A stretch of DNA of 64,000 nucleotides, from assembly GCF_964204645.1 (NCBI RefSeq), contig NC_134025.1, forward strand, positions 5,771,001-5,835,000. Reading direction: 5' to 3'. The translations under genes were made by a program, and so were the position numbers. Shown here one piece after another: positions 1 to 13,000 of this stretch. The first letter of the stretch is position 1, and the number at the start of each line of letters is the position of its first letter. The notes beneath the pieces are model-generated. The model was not told the DNA's origin. It was given only the letters and a program-made list of their open reading frames with translations, and did not search any database. The stretch comes from Tubulanus polymorphus. Its lineage: Eukaryota; Nemertea; Palaeonemertea; Tubulaniformes; Tubulanidae.

Positions 1-992
1 CTCGTGGACCTGTTATTCGGAGATTTTGAAGTGATTTCTTCATTAAGTAGATTTATGTTAAATGGTCCGTTTTAGTGAAATTCAGCATCAATATATTACC
101 GTAAGTTCGCTTTATGCCTTAGCACGTATTCATTATTTAGGCCTCATTAACCCATTATAAAGGCTTCATTAAGTCTTCTTATTGATTTACGAATTTCCAA
201 TTATTCGAATAGATTTTTGATTTTTTTTTTAAATCCGCGTATGCCAGATGCTACGGTATATATTAATTCAAATGCGCTTTATATGCGTCATAATAATGAT
301 ATAAAATTTCTATGTATTTTATCTCCGGTATTATTTGTCAGTCTATATGTCTATATATGACATGTAAAATGTAGTTAGGATACATTTCAGTGCAAGAATA
401 GGAGGAATTTACTGAAACTTTTCTCAATCACCCATTTTCTTTGGGAGGAATAATTGAAACACCATACAGAGCTTACAGTTTTGTTGGATATGAATCTCTA
501 TAACTATAGAGAGCTCAAGCTACGTATACTGAAAAAAGGGCATTTGAAATAGTGATGTTTGATATCATGTTGTTCAGTTAAAACCTGATATGTACTTTAC
601 ATAGATATTACATCCCATGTCCTCTTTTGGAATGTTAGTCATTAAGAGTGAATGTTGTCTTCTATACCGGAAATATTTATGTGAATAAATGGCAGGACTC
701 GTTATGATTAGATTGTGATGGCTGTTAAAACAAAAGCCGTATGTAATACATTTTTCCCTCAGAGAATGCGACAAAGTACATTATGCGTCACAATCTTCAT
801 ATTTACGAACAAGTTGTGGATAGACACTTTACTTCTTGTTGGGAAAAAAGGATACTTATTTGGGATCGTCCCATTTTAGGATAGTTTTAGGAAATGCTCG
901 TCGAGGATTTGATGTATAAGTAATACGGATCAGCCATGTCGAGATTTTATCGTGCCTTGTTTTCGTGCTGTCATTTCTGTCCATTTAATCAG
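1..992. other. Non-coding sequence upstream of the first placed exon
   Basis: No coding exon is supported here. A good donor-like GTAAGT sits at 101, but the only frame open from the left edge stops at 73-75, so it could at most end a 5' untranslated exon. The rest looks like AT-rich intron of the supervillin gene or its upstream flank. Confidence 0.4.
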
Positions 993-1023
993 AAAGCCAG
1001 TCGAAACGCACAACCAGCTGAAA
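993..1023 (+). CDS. SVIL: Supervillin 31-nt microexon
   Basis: A 31-nt stretch is bounded by a pyrimidine-rich acceptor ending TTTAATCAG and a strong GTAAGC donor. It reads [10 protein letters not shown] plus one base, starting in phase 0. The leftover base joins the two-base start of the exon at 1491 to make an Asn codon without creating a stop. It is too short to stand on homology; the support is splice sites plus phase agreement. It implies at least one more exon upstream. Confidence 0.6.
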
Positions 1024-4000
1024 GTAAGCAAATTTATGGAGTGGGGGTGATAGTTTGTTGTTTTTGCGAAAAGTGATATGTGGGTTTAGAGTAAACTTTA
1101 AGCAGAGACATAATATCTTATTGTGTGCTATTATTTATTATTAAGACAATGATAAGTGATTTATAGTTTATTTGCTGAACTATATTAGATACTGATATGC
1201 CCAGTTGTTGACTCGCGCCGAGTGACCAGTTTACATACCACTTCCATGACCATGTACTGGGTATGAGACAATTTTCGAGGAAGTGATCTCTGATAATCGA
1301 TTTTAGCCTTTGCACATTTAATTGATGTGCGACTTTTCGATTCTTAGCAAATGATAAAGTGATTTGTGGCCACATGTTGCAAATGATGGTCTGCGAACTT
1401 GATTTATGAAAACCCACCATATGTTTGTGATTTCAGTGAGATATCACCGGTATATGATTTTATATATTTATACTGCTTATGTATTTACAGATAATGAGAG
1501 TCATGTAGTAGAGTCATCTCCATCACCAGTTGTTGAGGAATCAACTGGACCACGTCGCAGGCGCCGTTCTCCCATCACAAAAACTACTCCCGTAACTAGC
1601 GAAGAATTACATACAGCTCTTCAAGAAAATACTAATGATAAAACCAAGGTGAATGAATATATTTGATTCAGCTGTTCTTCAATATTTCATTACTGCACTG
1701 TACTTTCATCTGATGGCGAATGGTAGCAGGGTGGCGCTCATTCTTGGAAATCAGGGAATTTTGTTGAGATAGATTTCGCATATGATCAAACGGTTTCCAT
1801 CCACGTTTTACATGTTTGATTTGAGTCAAGTGAAGTCAGGGAAAACAATGTTCATACCAGGAATTATTCAAGGAAAAAGCAAATCAAACAAAAGTGGCCA
1901 CCCTGGGTCGTCTAGGATTATTCATATGTTGTTTCGTGTGTCTGACTGGTCTTTGTTTTTGATTCAGAAATTAGATGCCGTAGTCGACGAAGATGAAAAG
2001 ATGGCAGCAGCAGCAGTCAGTCAGGTGAATAGCATATCGAGTGAACCACTAAAATGTGTGTACCAGTAATCAATTCTTATAGCAGTCTCACTTTTAATTT
2101 ATAGGAACTTGAAAAAACTGAAACAAAGGAAGATCTCATTCAAAAGCAAATTAAGAAATACACGACTGGTTCTGAAGTAGTTTCTAAACACCTCTCTAGT
2201 ACCAATACAACGGAGACAGAATCCGCGATGCCGTCGCGTCGATCCCTTCTGAGCCCTCGTAAAGATAGAGAATCGTCAAAATCGCCAATTCGTGATGCTT
2301 GTTCACCTTTACGTGTAACTCACGACATTACCATAGCCAGCAGTAAAATCGATAAGAAGGATGAAAATGACAAGAAGCTTGCCAATCGACCAACTGAATT
2401 CGTAAGTAGTATTTCTTCAATGAGAAGCGAAGAGGAATCTGTTTCAAGCGCGTCACCTGTCTCTGCAAAATCAGTTGGCCGTGCTCAAAGTTTTAAGGAC
2501 AAAACACCATCGCCAAAATCAGACGAGCCCGATGAACAACTTCAAACCTTTTTAAATCGTCGTAGTAAGAATATCGAAGAGTACATGAATGGTAATTCAC
2601 AGCCGGAAAAGATTGATAAAGTTGATACTACGAAGGAAACCTCTGATAGTGGTGACTGTATTAAAGATGCTGTTGCGGCCAAAGAACTTGTGTTTGTTTC
2701 AAAATCTGGGATAGTTCTTGCTGATAATGAAAAACCAGACTCATCGGCTGAACCTGAACCTGTGTCAATATTGAGAATTCATGGTTGCGAAAAAGGAGAA
2801 AGCAGCACCGACATGCCTCATTCAATACTTAAACACACTGAGCCAGAAATCCCACAAGTTCCCACGACTTCCATCCTAAGACATAAATCATCAGAAGAAG
2901 ATGATGAAAAAACAGTTTCAATTTTAAAAAGTAAAGATTCTGTTGAGAGCACCGGAGCTGGATCACCGGTCAAGAGTCGTCACAGTTCTGGGGAGGAACC
3001 GAGACCCATATTGAAGAAACGTGATTCTATTGACATTACCGAACCAGTATCGATATTGAAAAAGCGAGACGCTGAGGATGTCGATTTTACGGTAACTCCA
3101 CCTAGGAGTAGACGTAGTTCAGGAGAAGATGTACGGTCTATTCTCAAAAAACGCGACTCCGTGGAAATTGATGATTACGTTTCTCCTTCACGAAGTCGCC
3201 GAGGTTCGGAGGAAGGACGTTCAATTTTGAAACGTCGAGAATCGGATGGCATGGTTTCGCCGTCGCAATCGGAAGAACGCCCGATTTCAATTTTGAAGAA
3301 GAAATCTAAAGATGAGTCCACCGAAGAATTCCAATTGAATATTCATCCAATTTTGAAAAATAAAGAGGAAGAGGACGATTCTTCGACAACAGAACCCGCG
3401 AGTAAACATTCTATATTGAAAAAGTCTTCCCCACTTAGTTCCGAAACGAAGTCGATTCTGAAACATACGGAGTCGTTTGAAATGGATTTGTCTGTTAACC
3501 AGACACAATTGTCAACCGCTTTCCCACGAAGAACTAGCTGTGATATCGATTTGATAGGCTCTCCGAAAAAACGTTCAACCACCGAGGAGTCGGTTGATTC
3601 CGGTGCAAAGCCGAAATCGCCAAGAAAGTATAAAAGGTCACATACGACTGGAACATTCATGGATCCCGAACTAGCGAAAGTGTTCCTACAACGTCGGGGC
3701 AAAGAGTCTTCACCTGAAGATGAAGAGGATGAGAAGATTTCAGCTGCTGAGGAAATTGCCAGAACTAGGTATTTTCACTAAGAATTCCCATTAAAAGAAT
3801 TCCCATTAAATGATTGAGAAACTATTATTTGTTGACCGTTTTATCCATTTACTTAACATTGAATAATTGAATTATTGAATTTACTATCAAATAGGCAGTT
3901 AGAAGAGCAGGAAGAATCTCCAGGCAGCCGACCACGCAGTATGAGTGTTGCTGAGAGAATATCCCATATGCAAACTCAAGGAGATGAGCTTCCGTCTTCT

Positions 4001-7000
4001 ACAGATTCCGGTGCACTTTCTCCCACTCTTCTTCAAATGAGGTTTGTAATTTGTAAGGAATAAATTACTTGATAAGTTATTTGCATTGTATATGTATATA
4101 TATTGGCTCTTTTACTTTCAATTGAAGGGTGACAGCTCGAAGGTTAAGCGAAGAAACTCCGAATTTATCCGACGCAGAACTTCTGTCTCGCCTCGCCGAC
4201 ATCGCTGAAGCGAAAAAACGATCGAGAAAAGTTCGAGAAGATTGGAGAAGAAACACGCAACCTGTGACTGATGCTGAAATTGAAGCTGCTGATAGTTTAG
4301 GCAGTGTAACTGTCTTCAGAGATCTCATTCAGTCGCACTCGAAAAGAAATATATTTTTCGAACTGGAACGACTGGAAACGCTTCGAAAAAAGTCGCTGTC
4401 CCCGGGAAAAAAGCCGGAATATCCTCAGCACGTGTCAGTGAAATCAAAACATCGCCGAAACCGGAAATCGCCGCGTTACCAGACGCAGCCAATCACATTA
4501 GAGGAACTCGATTCCATTCCAGAAACTGATAGTATTAGAATTAAAAAACCAGTGTCGCCACCACCACCTGCACCGGAAAAAGAACAACCTGTTACTCCAG
4601 GTACTCCAGATCTGAATAAAATGTTGCGTGTACCGTTTTCGAAAGTCGACATGGATGAACTTGATAAAGAATTCAATCAGCTTTTTGATTGGACGCTGAG
4701 AGAAGATGAACAAGCGCAGGAAGAATGGATGGCCGCGAAAGCCGACGAAAAACAAGCGGCAATCGAGAACAAACGCAAACGAGAAAAACGACGGAAAGCT
4801 AACTTACAGTCGCAGATGATGGAAAAAAATGAGGAGATTTCTTCTCATCGCGCAGAGAGCCCTTCGGACGACGTGACGGATATAAGAAAAATGACTGAAG
4901 AAGAAGCAAAACATTCAGATGAAGTCACTCAGTTGAGTGTAATGGAAAAAGCTTCCTTGTTCCTGGAATTAGAAAGAAAGAAGAGAGAGGCAGAGGCTGG
5001 ACCTTCCACGCGTAAAATTGGAGCTAAACGAATAATCAATAAAGCCAAACGAGAACGATCGCTCACTCAACCGATCACGTACGAAGAAGTTTCTCACGCA
5101 TCGAATAAAGATGTGCCGGACTCAGGCGAGAGACGTCCATCCCTCGCAGAGACCAGTAAACAATCTTCAATTGATGATATGGCGGCCGATGCAGCAGAAG
5201 ATGAAGCGTCCAGGTAAGAATGTAAAATCAATCGATGTTTTAGTAATATCGGTGGCCCGGTATTAAAGACTTGTATTAACTTAAACTCAGGAGCTCAATT
5301 CAAAGTGAATTGAGTTAGCTTGCGGGTAAAAGTTGATATCAGCCTATAACACTGGCCCAGTTGCGTTATTCATCATAGATAAATCAGCCATATAATCATT
5401 TGGAAATCTCTAATTTCAACTACTAAATGAATTTGCTTTAAACTATAGGACTTAGTTCCACTGTTCTGGATTATGACTAAAGTTTTACATGATTTAGCTC
5501 TATCTGTGAACTGTGGTGAACTATATACCAGATTAGTGCTTCCACCTGTCTACAGATATACTAAACAACATTTCAATTGCTCTATTAGAATTCATATTAT
5601 TAAGTCTATCGTTTTTTGTGAAACCTGCATGAATGTATGTTTATTACAGTATCATCAGCGCATGGCTGTCTCGTATTTCTTTTTCTAGTCAACATGTTTA
5701 GTCTTATCATCTTATCGAGGCGTTTACTTTCATTTCTTTGTCGAGGCTTCAATCGACTTCTCTTTCTCATTCAGAGGTTCGACATATTCGCTGATTATTC
5801 TTTCATTTTGCGATCGATTCACGCCATAGTATTAATTTTTTGATTCTATTTCTGCATAGAGGTCGCAAGTAGATCAGCTCCATTCAGTTTCCGTAGCACC
5901 TTTTTCGCTGTAGTCTTTGCGTATTGTTTTAGACTAGAAGCTTATTGTACGCACTGCCATAATTCTCGATGGAAGAATCACGCTCGTATATCATCGCTGG
6001 ATTTTTAAAATCGAATAAAATTCATGGCCTACCACAGATGAAACTGGATATGGTTGCGATACAGTCGGCATCAGTGCGGCAACAATGAGAGATGTTATCG
6101 TTACAACTGATTGCATTGTTGAGGGTTAATACATAGATAGAGGAAGAGAAATAACCGAGTGATGCCAGAAATATGCCACGCAGGTTCTAGTTACATATGA
6201 TGCATGTTTTAAACACTGCGTAGAAGCAACAGGTAGCTCGCGAGGAGAATAATGGGTAGTGTTTTTGATAACTCTGACCAGGGGTGTCTTCTTATAAATA
6301 ACAGTTACATTGACAGCTATGCGTCGACTAAAGATTTCAATGTTCTTATTTTTCAGAGCATTCATTTAAAATATAACGCCCTGAGTTTAGATTTCATAGT
6401 TGGGTCCCTGATGCTCCTCGTATTATCAAAGCCTGGGGAGGGAAAACTGTTATGCAATGCATCAGTACTATTTCTTTTGGCACGCAGCGATATAATATAA
6501 ACTTGCTTTTCGGCGTGCTTGTGATGTAAAAACCATAACAAACCCTAGACTAGGTGTATAATGCACATGCGGGAGACTGGTTTGCGTTCATCTGCCATGA
6601 ATATACTACTGCGATCTATTGAGGATATATCATTGGGTGTGTTGGAACGGGACAGACAAGGATTCCTGGATGGATAGTGCGTGAGGGGGCGCTATTTTTG
6701 TGGTATAGTTACTAAAATAGAAAATTCGATTCTTTTATGATTTTTTTTATGGACAGAAATGGACAGAAAAGATTTCTCTACTCTTTTAGTTAATCTATGA
6801 TTTCATTTCTAGACAATTGTCAATCTTAATTAACAATTATTATCTACGTTAGGTAATAGATACATCAAGATGTCAGATCAATGTTTAGGTATTGCGCTGT
6901 TTTAACTTTGGATGTATTTTTTATAGAAAGGTGAAGGAAGTTATTTGGCAGCTGAACATGGTGTCTAAGTTGCATCGCATTTGTGTAAATATCTTAACAA

Positions 7001-10000
7001 GTTCTAGGTTATGCTTTGGTTTTTAAAAGGTTAACGAAATAGATATCACGACTATGAACATAGTTAGCTAGATCTTCGAGTTAGGGAGCGTTCATAAATT
7101 ACGTACCTCCATTGGGGGGAGGGGGGGTTACTGAATTTTGGTACAAAGTGGTACATGGGGGAGGGGGGTCAGCAAAAAAGGTACGTACTTTGAGGGAGTG
7201 GGGTATTAATCAATCTTGGTACGTACTTTATGTACCAAACTCAAATGAAAATAGCCGTTGGTGTTTTATCCGCTTTTAGTACCGGGTATATAAAATCAAT
7301 AAACAGCAATACTTGCTTAATTCTTTTGTTACATCATTAATGAAATCAGGTATTTATATTTTTTTTTGATTTGTGTTCTTTGCATCAATATAATTGGGGG
7401 GGGGGTGGTCATGGGTGCGATGGTACGTACCTAAGAGGGGGGTCAGTGAATTTGGTACAAAGGTGGTACAAGGGGGGAGGGGGGGTCAGAAAAAACGGGA
7501 GGTTTTGAGGTACGTAATTTGTGAACGCTCCCTTAGTTCTTGCAATTAGTTTTACCTGATCAATCTAGGACATATTCCGTCTATCTATGAAAGAGTGTTG
7601 TGTTTGTGTTTTGGAAAGTTTAGATAAATTAAGTTGTGCGTAGGAGGATGTGTATAAATGAATCAGAAGGTATAAGTGTATCACATGTTGATAATTGAAC
7701 TGAACTGGGACGCAAGTCATCATTTTTCGTGATCAGTCGATTTCCTCGTACAGATGATTAGATTTAGTTGTTCATCGGTGCACACATTGTATCAAAATAA
7801 TCATTTCTTCATTTTTGGTTGCGCTCATAATATGTTGTTTGAAGTTTTGATCTGATTAAAACCTTTAGCAAAAATGGCAAACAGTGTTTGTATGCGCTTG
7901 TGTTTGTATGCGCTTGTGTTTCTAAAAACTGCGAGCGGGAAAGAAGAAATTCAGTTACAGGTGGTTTGTTTACAATCTGTCTGTGCAACTAAGACTAATT
8001 CATTAACAGATTATGTTCATCTAAATCTAGGCAGGTGGTGTTTCTTAACGAAACGTTTTTTTAAAAATGAAAAACTTGACTTAAGTTAACTTCCGCACAC
8101 ACATATCTACATACAGTTCTATGCAGGAGTAAGAACCAGTGATTTTTTCAGTTATCAATGTGTTTCTGATATAATTCATGTGGTGCACTGCGAAGGATTC
8201 CGGGCATCCATCAGCGCTTCAGGATTTTACCTTAGCTTCTGACAGTTGACAGCCTGAGTCAAAAGTGAAAGATAGGAACACATTCATATAATACAACGTA
8301 GTTGTGAAAGCATTGTTAGATATCGGCATTAGTGCCTAAAAATGCTTCCTGAATATGCATTTATCAGAAAGTCGATATGTAGTGTCTGGTTTACTTTTGT
8401 TTGGGACATCAAACATGTCTGAAGCAACCTCCGTGTATGATATCGAGACACTGCTGTAGGAGGCGTTGAGATCTCGTATAGTTCGGGGTAAATACAATGT
8501 GCATCGATTTATTTCAGTTTCTACAATTGAAATTGTAGTTCGGATTTTTAAAACATCAATCAATTCATATTACTGGATTACGAATCGAGCGTAACAGCTG
8601 TTCATGCAGCTTTTCTAATGGATGATGAAAACTTTACACACAGAGGAATTAATAACTTGTAGCTCGTTTTATGCTTGAATTACGCTGTATGATGCGTCTT
8701 ACTCTATACCATCAAATCATTAGAGATAATTAATTGATGGTTGATCGACTCGGGATTGGGCAGAAGTTAGGGATTTATTTTTTGAGTCGGCTTCCACGAG
8801 TGAAAAGTTCATACTGCACACTTATTAGATCGTGCTGATACAATTTTCAGTCAGTTTAGGACATTAATGAGTGAGGATGGTTAGTCGTTCTGGTAAAGGT
8901 ACCTCATAACAAATTGAAAGATTCTTATAAATATCTATAAATCCGAGCTTATAGTTAGTTTAATGTTGTTTCCTTTATATATTGAATTCTAATAATTTTC
9001 TTTTAAAATAGAATTTTCCCACATAGATATCATTGATGTGGGTTCCATTTTGCTTATCCTAGTCTAATCTTTCTGTCAATTATTCTCGATTATGTAAACA
9101 TTTTTCGATAGAGTTTGATTTATTGATTGACAGTGTGTAATATACCTTTCTCTTCCGCTTCATCCAGGTCGTGTAGAATGTGGCTCTGTTCTTGCGCGAA
9201 ACGGCCAAAGTCGAAAAATCGCAAAAATCTCAAGCTCGTGATTTCGTGAAACAAATTATCGATCTGCTGATGTGAATAATGTTTTTTTTTTACGTCAGTT
9301 TCTATTTGTCTGATAAAACATGGATAAGAAAACTATTCGCGTAATACGGCTGTAGAGTAGAATGAACATTGTTTTTAGACTAGGTTTCACTATGTATTAT
9401 GCGTACTGTGTTGTTTAAAATGTGGATATAATGCGCAGAGTTTAAATGGATTAATGGATTTTAGGATTTACGTACATTTATCATGTTAATTAACTTTCGC
9501 GGATTAAGAGCAGTAACTACACAATGGCTGACGATGTAAATAACAATAAAGGTGCTACGGAATTAGATATGGAAGACTTTATCGGAAAAATGTCTTTGCT
9601 CGGCGCGAGTGTTCCGGACACTGGTGATGATTATGACATTTTTTATGATTACTGCGACCAAGTTATAGCAGGTATGTGTCATGACTTGCGCGAGCCAGCT
9701 CCGAGTGACGGTGGCTCAGCCAGTAGAAAATCGCCAGGCAGCGAATCTTTGTCTGGAACGGGACCAAGAACCCCTTTATCTTCCATGAATTTGAAATCAA
9801 GTGCGTCAGACATTTCTCATGCAAGTTCTCGAAACATTGCCTCTTCGCCTGTCTACAGTAAAGTTCAACCTTTAGTCATTTCCTCGCGAAACGCTGAAAT
9901 GAAGCGAAGGTTTTTTGGAATGGAACCCGTCTGTGATTTTACAATCGAAAACGCAGCAACTACAAATGAAGCCCTGATTAGTGAAATAACTGTAGAAGAG

Positions 10001-13000
10001 CCGACAGTAGTAGCACAGGATACATACACTACTGCATCTCCTGGTGTAAACAGCAGGGACGATCAACTGACTATGGAAAAACTCGAAGAATTGGATGACC
10101 TGATGCAATACTTTCATCCACCCGGACAAATTGAGTCGACTTGTGAATATGGCAATCAAAGATATGAGCCCACGGCTCAAGTCAGGCAAAGTAACACGTA
10201 CCAGTCAGCAGCAGCATTTCCTATGCATAATCGTCCATCACGTTTGCATCTGCAACAAGATCCAGATCGAAATGCCGCCAGTCATAAATATTTTGCTATG
10301 AGTGGTCAGAACACGGTTTCATCCCCTTGTGGCTTGAACAGAGAGATTGGACATGATTTTTCTAAAGAGCGCCCCCCAGTGTCACCTTATAGTCCTCGCA
10401 ATCCTATTTGTAAGTCTCCTCATAAACAAACGTATCATAGTCAACAGAATTTCTACATCGACAATGGAGTAACCAGTCCTCCACCTTATGGAGATACTAT
10501 GAGTAGCTATGAAGGTTATGGTCCGACATCCTATGAAATGCCTTCAGGACCTACTAAACCTGTCTTCTATCATACAGATACATATAATTTGTCAGGCAAT
10601 GCACCAACTTACTATCAACCTCAACACTCGTCACCTTATTCATACGAATATGGTCAAAGAATGCTATCACCAGAGTTGAATCCACCTTGGCAGCCCTTTC
10701 ACGAAGTTACCAGTCATTACGAGATAAATCAAAGTCAATCTTATCCATTGTCTCCTTCAATGAATCAATCAGTCCCGGTTAATTACGAATTGAGGGGACA
10801 GTCTGATTCAACTTCATCAAGGGCAATTTCACCATCATATCAACAAATCGGACTCATTTCCCCTGAAGTTCATTATGAATCTACAAGAAAATATGATGTT
10901 CACCAGAGTTATTCAAAACCATTAACTCCGCTTTCGCCAAGTCGGACTCAACCGGTTCAAGCTGCTTATTCAACTTACCAAACGCCTGGTGCAGCAGCAG
11001 CAGCAGCAAATGTATCTTCGCCACTCTCACCGAGTCACCCACATCATCGAGCTCAAGATGCTTACTCGACCTATAGATCAGATCAGATACCTACATCAGA
11101 GATTCCTGCTTATTCTTGGCCTGCCCAAACTTTGCCGGTCTTGCAGCCTAATTCCCCATCGTCTCTGACTCAAAAAGAAATGATCCAGAGCTTTCACAAT
11201 TTCATCAAGCCGAAACCACCTTCTATAAACAACACGGACATTGATCTGGATTTTGGTCCTGAACTTGAAGAATATGTCTTTGTCGGAGTAGAAGCTGGAC
11301 CTAATCTTCCGCGCAGTCGTAGCCAAACTCCGGAATTTTGTGGTATGCCGGACTTACGGCGTGCTTCGGTACACGATGTGTTTGCGAGTGGAGGTAATTT
11401 CGCAGTTTGTCGCACACCTGAACGAGGTCCCCTTCTCTCGCCCGAGGTCAAACGTCGAAAAGATCTTCAGAAGATTTCGGACGATCGTCGAGTCTCGGAA
11501 CACGATGTTCTATCTATTGGAGGTTTCATTACGTGTCGGTCACCGGAACCGGGACCTGTTTTGTCACCGGATTTAATGCGTAGAAACAAAAATCTGGTGT
11601 CAATTCGTGAAATGTCCCATAGTCCGAGTCCTGAGACAGAATTATATCCCCAAACTGAAACATCTCAATTATCTCGCCTCGATTGTTCATCCGAACCTCA
11701 GCCAATGCTATCACCTGAACTCAGGAGGAAATTATTTCTATCCGATCTCGATGGAAAATTCGCAACTGCTGAGACCGTTCAGCGTTCTCAGACAGAACCG
11801 AACATCTACTCTACGAAATATTCAGTAACTGATCCTGTTGTTGATGAGTCTTTAATCGTTACTCAGTCCCAACAGTCATTGCAGTTACCCGACACCGAAC
11901 CAGTCGTCCGACCTCGAGCTTTATCCATCGGAGAAATCTTTATCCAACCGTTTGTCGATACGTCTAGAAATGAGGTCGCGGAATTTGACAATTCAAATCA
12001 GGCGCATACCTCTACGCGGGATGAACAAATCGTTGAAGTTTGCGAGCTTTCTGAAGCTCCTCATTTGAAAACGTCGACTGTCGACCTGAAATCTTCATCA
12101 GTCGGTGCTTTTTCGAACGTCGATCATCGACCCGATCGACTTTCCGAAAGTCAAGTTCACGATTCCGAGATTTTGTACGGTTTCGCGCGTTGTAAAGTTT
12201 CCGACACGACGGGTCAGTCGTCCAGCGTCGTTTACAATCTGTACGGCGATTTCGAAGATATCGATTCTCTCGACTGCTATCTAGAACCGACCGACAAAAA
12301 CGACGACGACGAGGTTTCGTATCTAACGATCAATCAACTCGTTCAGAATCGTAAGGGTATTTTCGCCGATGTTAAGTCGTCGGATCGTCCGGTTCCGAGC
12401 GGGATTCTCGTTAGACGTCGCAGTAGTACGAGCGACGATATTCAACAGAGAATCAACAACTATCTCACCGACGTCGAGGCCGTGAAATCTGCACCCGCGA
12501 AAATATCGATCGATATCTCTGAGGATCTGAAGGAAAAGGTCAATTATGATTTCGGGCGGAGGAATAGTTTTCCATTAGCGGCGCCTCCTCCTCGTCTGCA
12601 GAAGTCGAGGCGAAGTGTGGATTTCGGACCGGTCACTCGGATTCCGATCTCTGACGACGATGAAGATGATGATGATGATGATGACGACAATGATGACGAT
12701 GATGATGTTGATCCTTGTAGATTGAGTTTGAGGGAAAAGATGAAAATGTTCGCATCGATGGGACAGAGCGAAGAGAAACCGGCGCCGAAGAGAGATGCTC
12801 CCGTTATTCGGCGTAAACAAAGACGTCATCCATCAAGATTTAGCACCCAGGTTAGTCTTATGTTATAATTATTCTGTTCGCAATTAACAATGAATTTATT
12901 TTTTCTGAAATATTTGATCTTTTAATCTGAGTTGCTGAAAAAGTAGATTTCTTATATATGTTTTCTGAGCTCCTGTAGTCTTGCATATTTGTATGTGAAT

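Larger units (their letters stand above)
5214..9513 (+). other. SVIL: 4.3-kb supervillin intron
   Basis: No exon with coding character and compatible splice sites was found. It contains the MITE at 7084-7532, a 9-bp perfect hairpin at 5294-5314, and a 16-bp direct duplication at 7885-7916. Short open frames here have no recognisable product. Because the following exon begins with a plausible start codon, the 3' part of this intron could hold an alternative promoter; I see no clear TATA box. Confidence 0.6.

Noticed and set aside
1-100. A possible first coding exon ending at the GTAAGT donor at 101
   Set aside because: The only frame open from the edge reaches a stop at 73-75; at best it is untranslated, and there is no further support.
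3781-3810. Two tandem copies of AGAATTCCCATTAAA just after a donor
   Set aside because: A minor local duplication in an intron with no evident function.
5473-6500. Several short open frames (for example 5473-5688, 5637-5843, 6252-6500) as small genes
   Set aside because: They lie inside a supervillin intron, have no recognisable motif or codon character and lack phase-compatible splice sites.
9524-12868. The 1,114-codon frame as an independent single-exon gene
   Set aside because: It lacks a stop before a good donor, and joining 12850 to 13779 rebuilds the family motif TQ|PITYDEV, so it is a supervillin exon.
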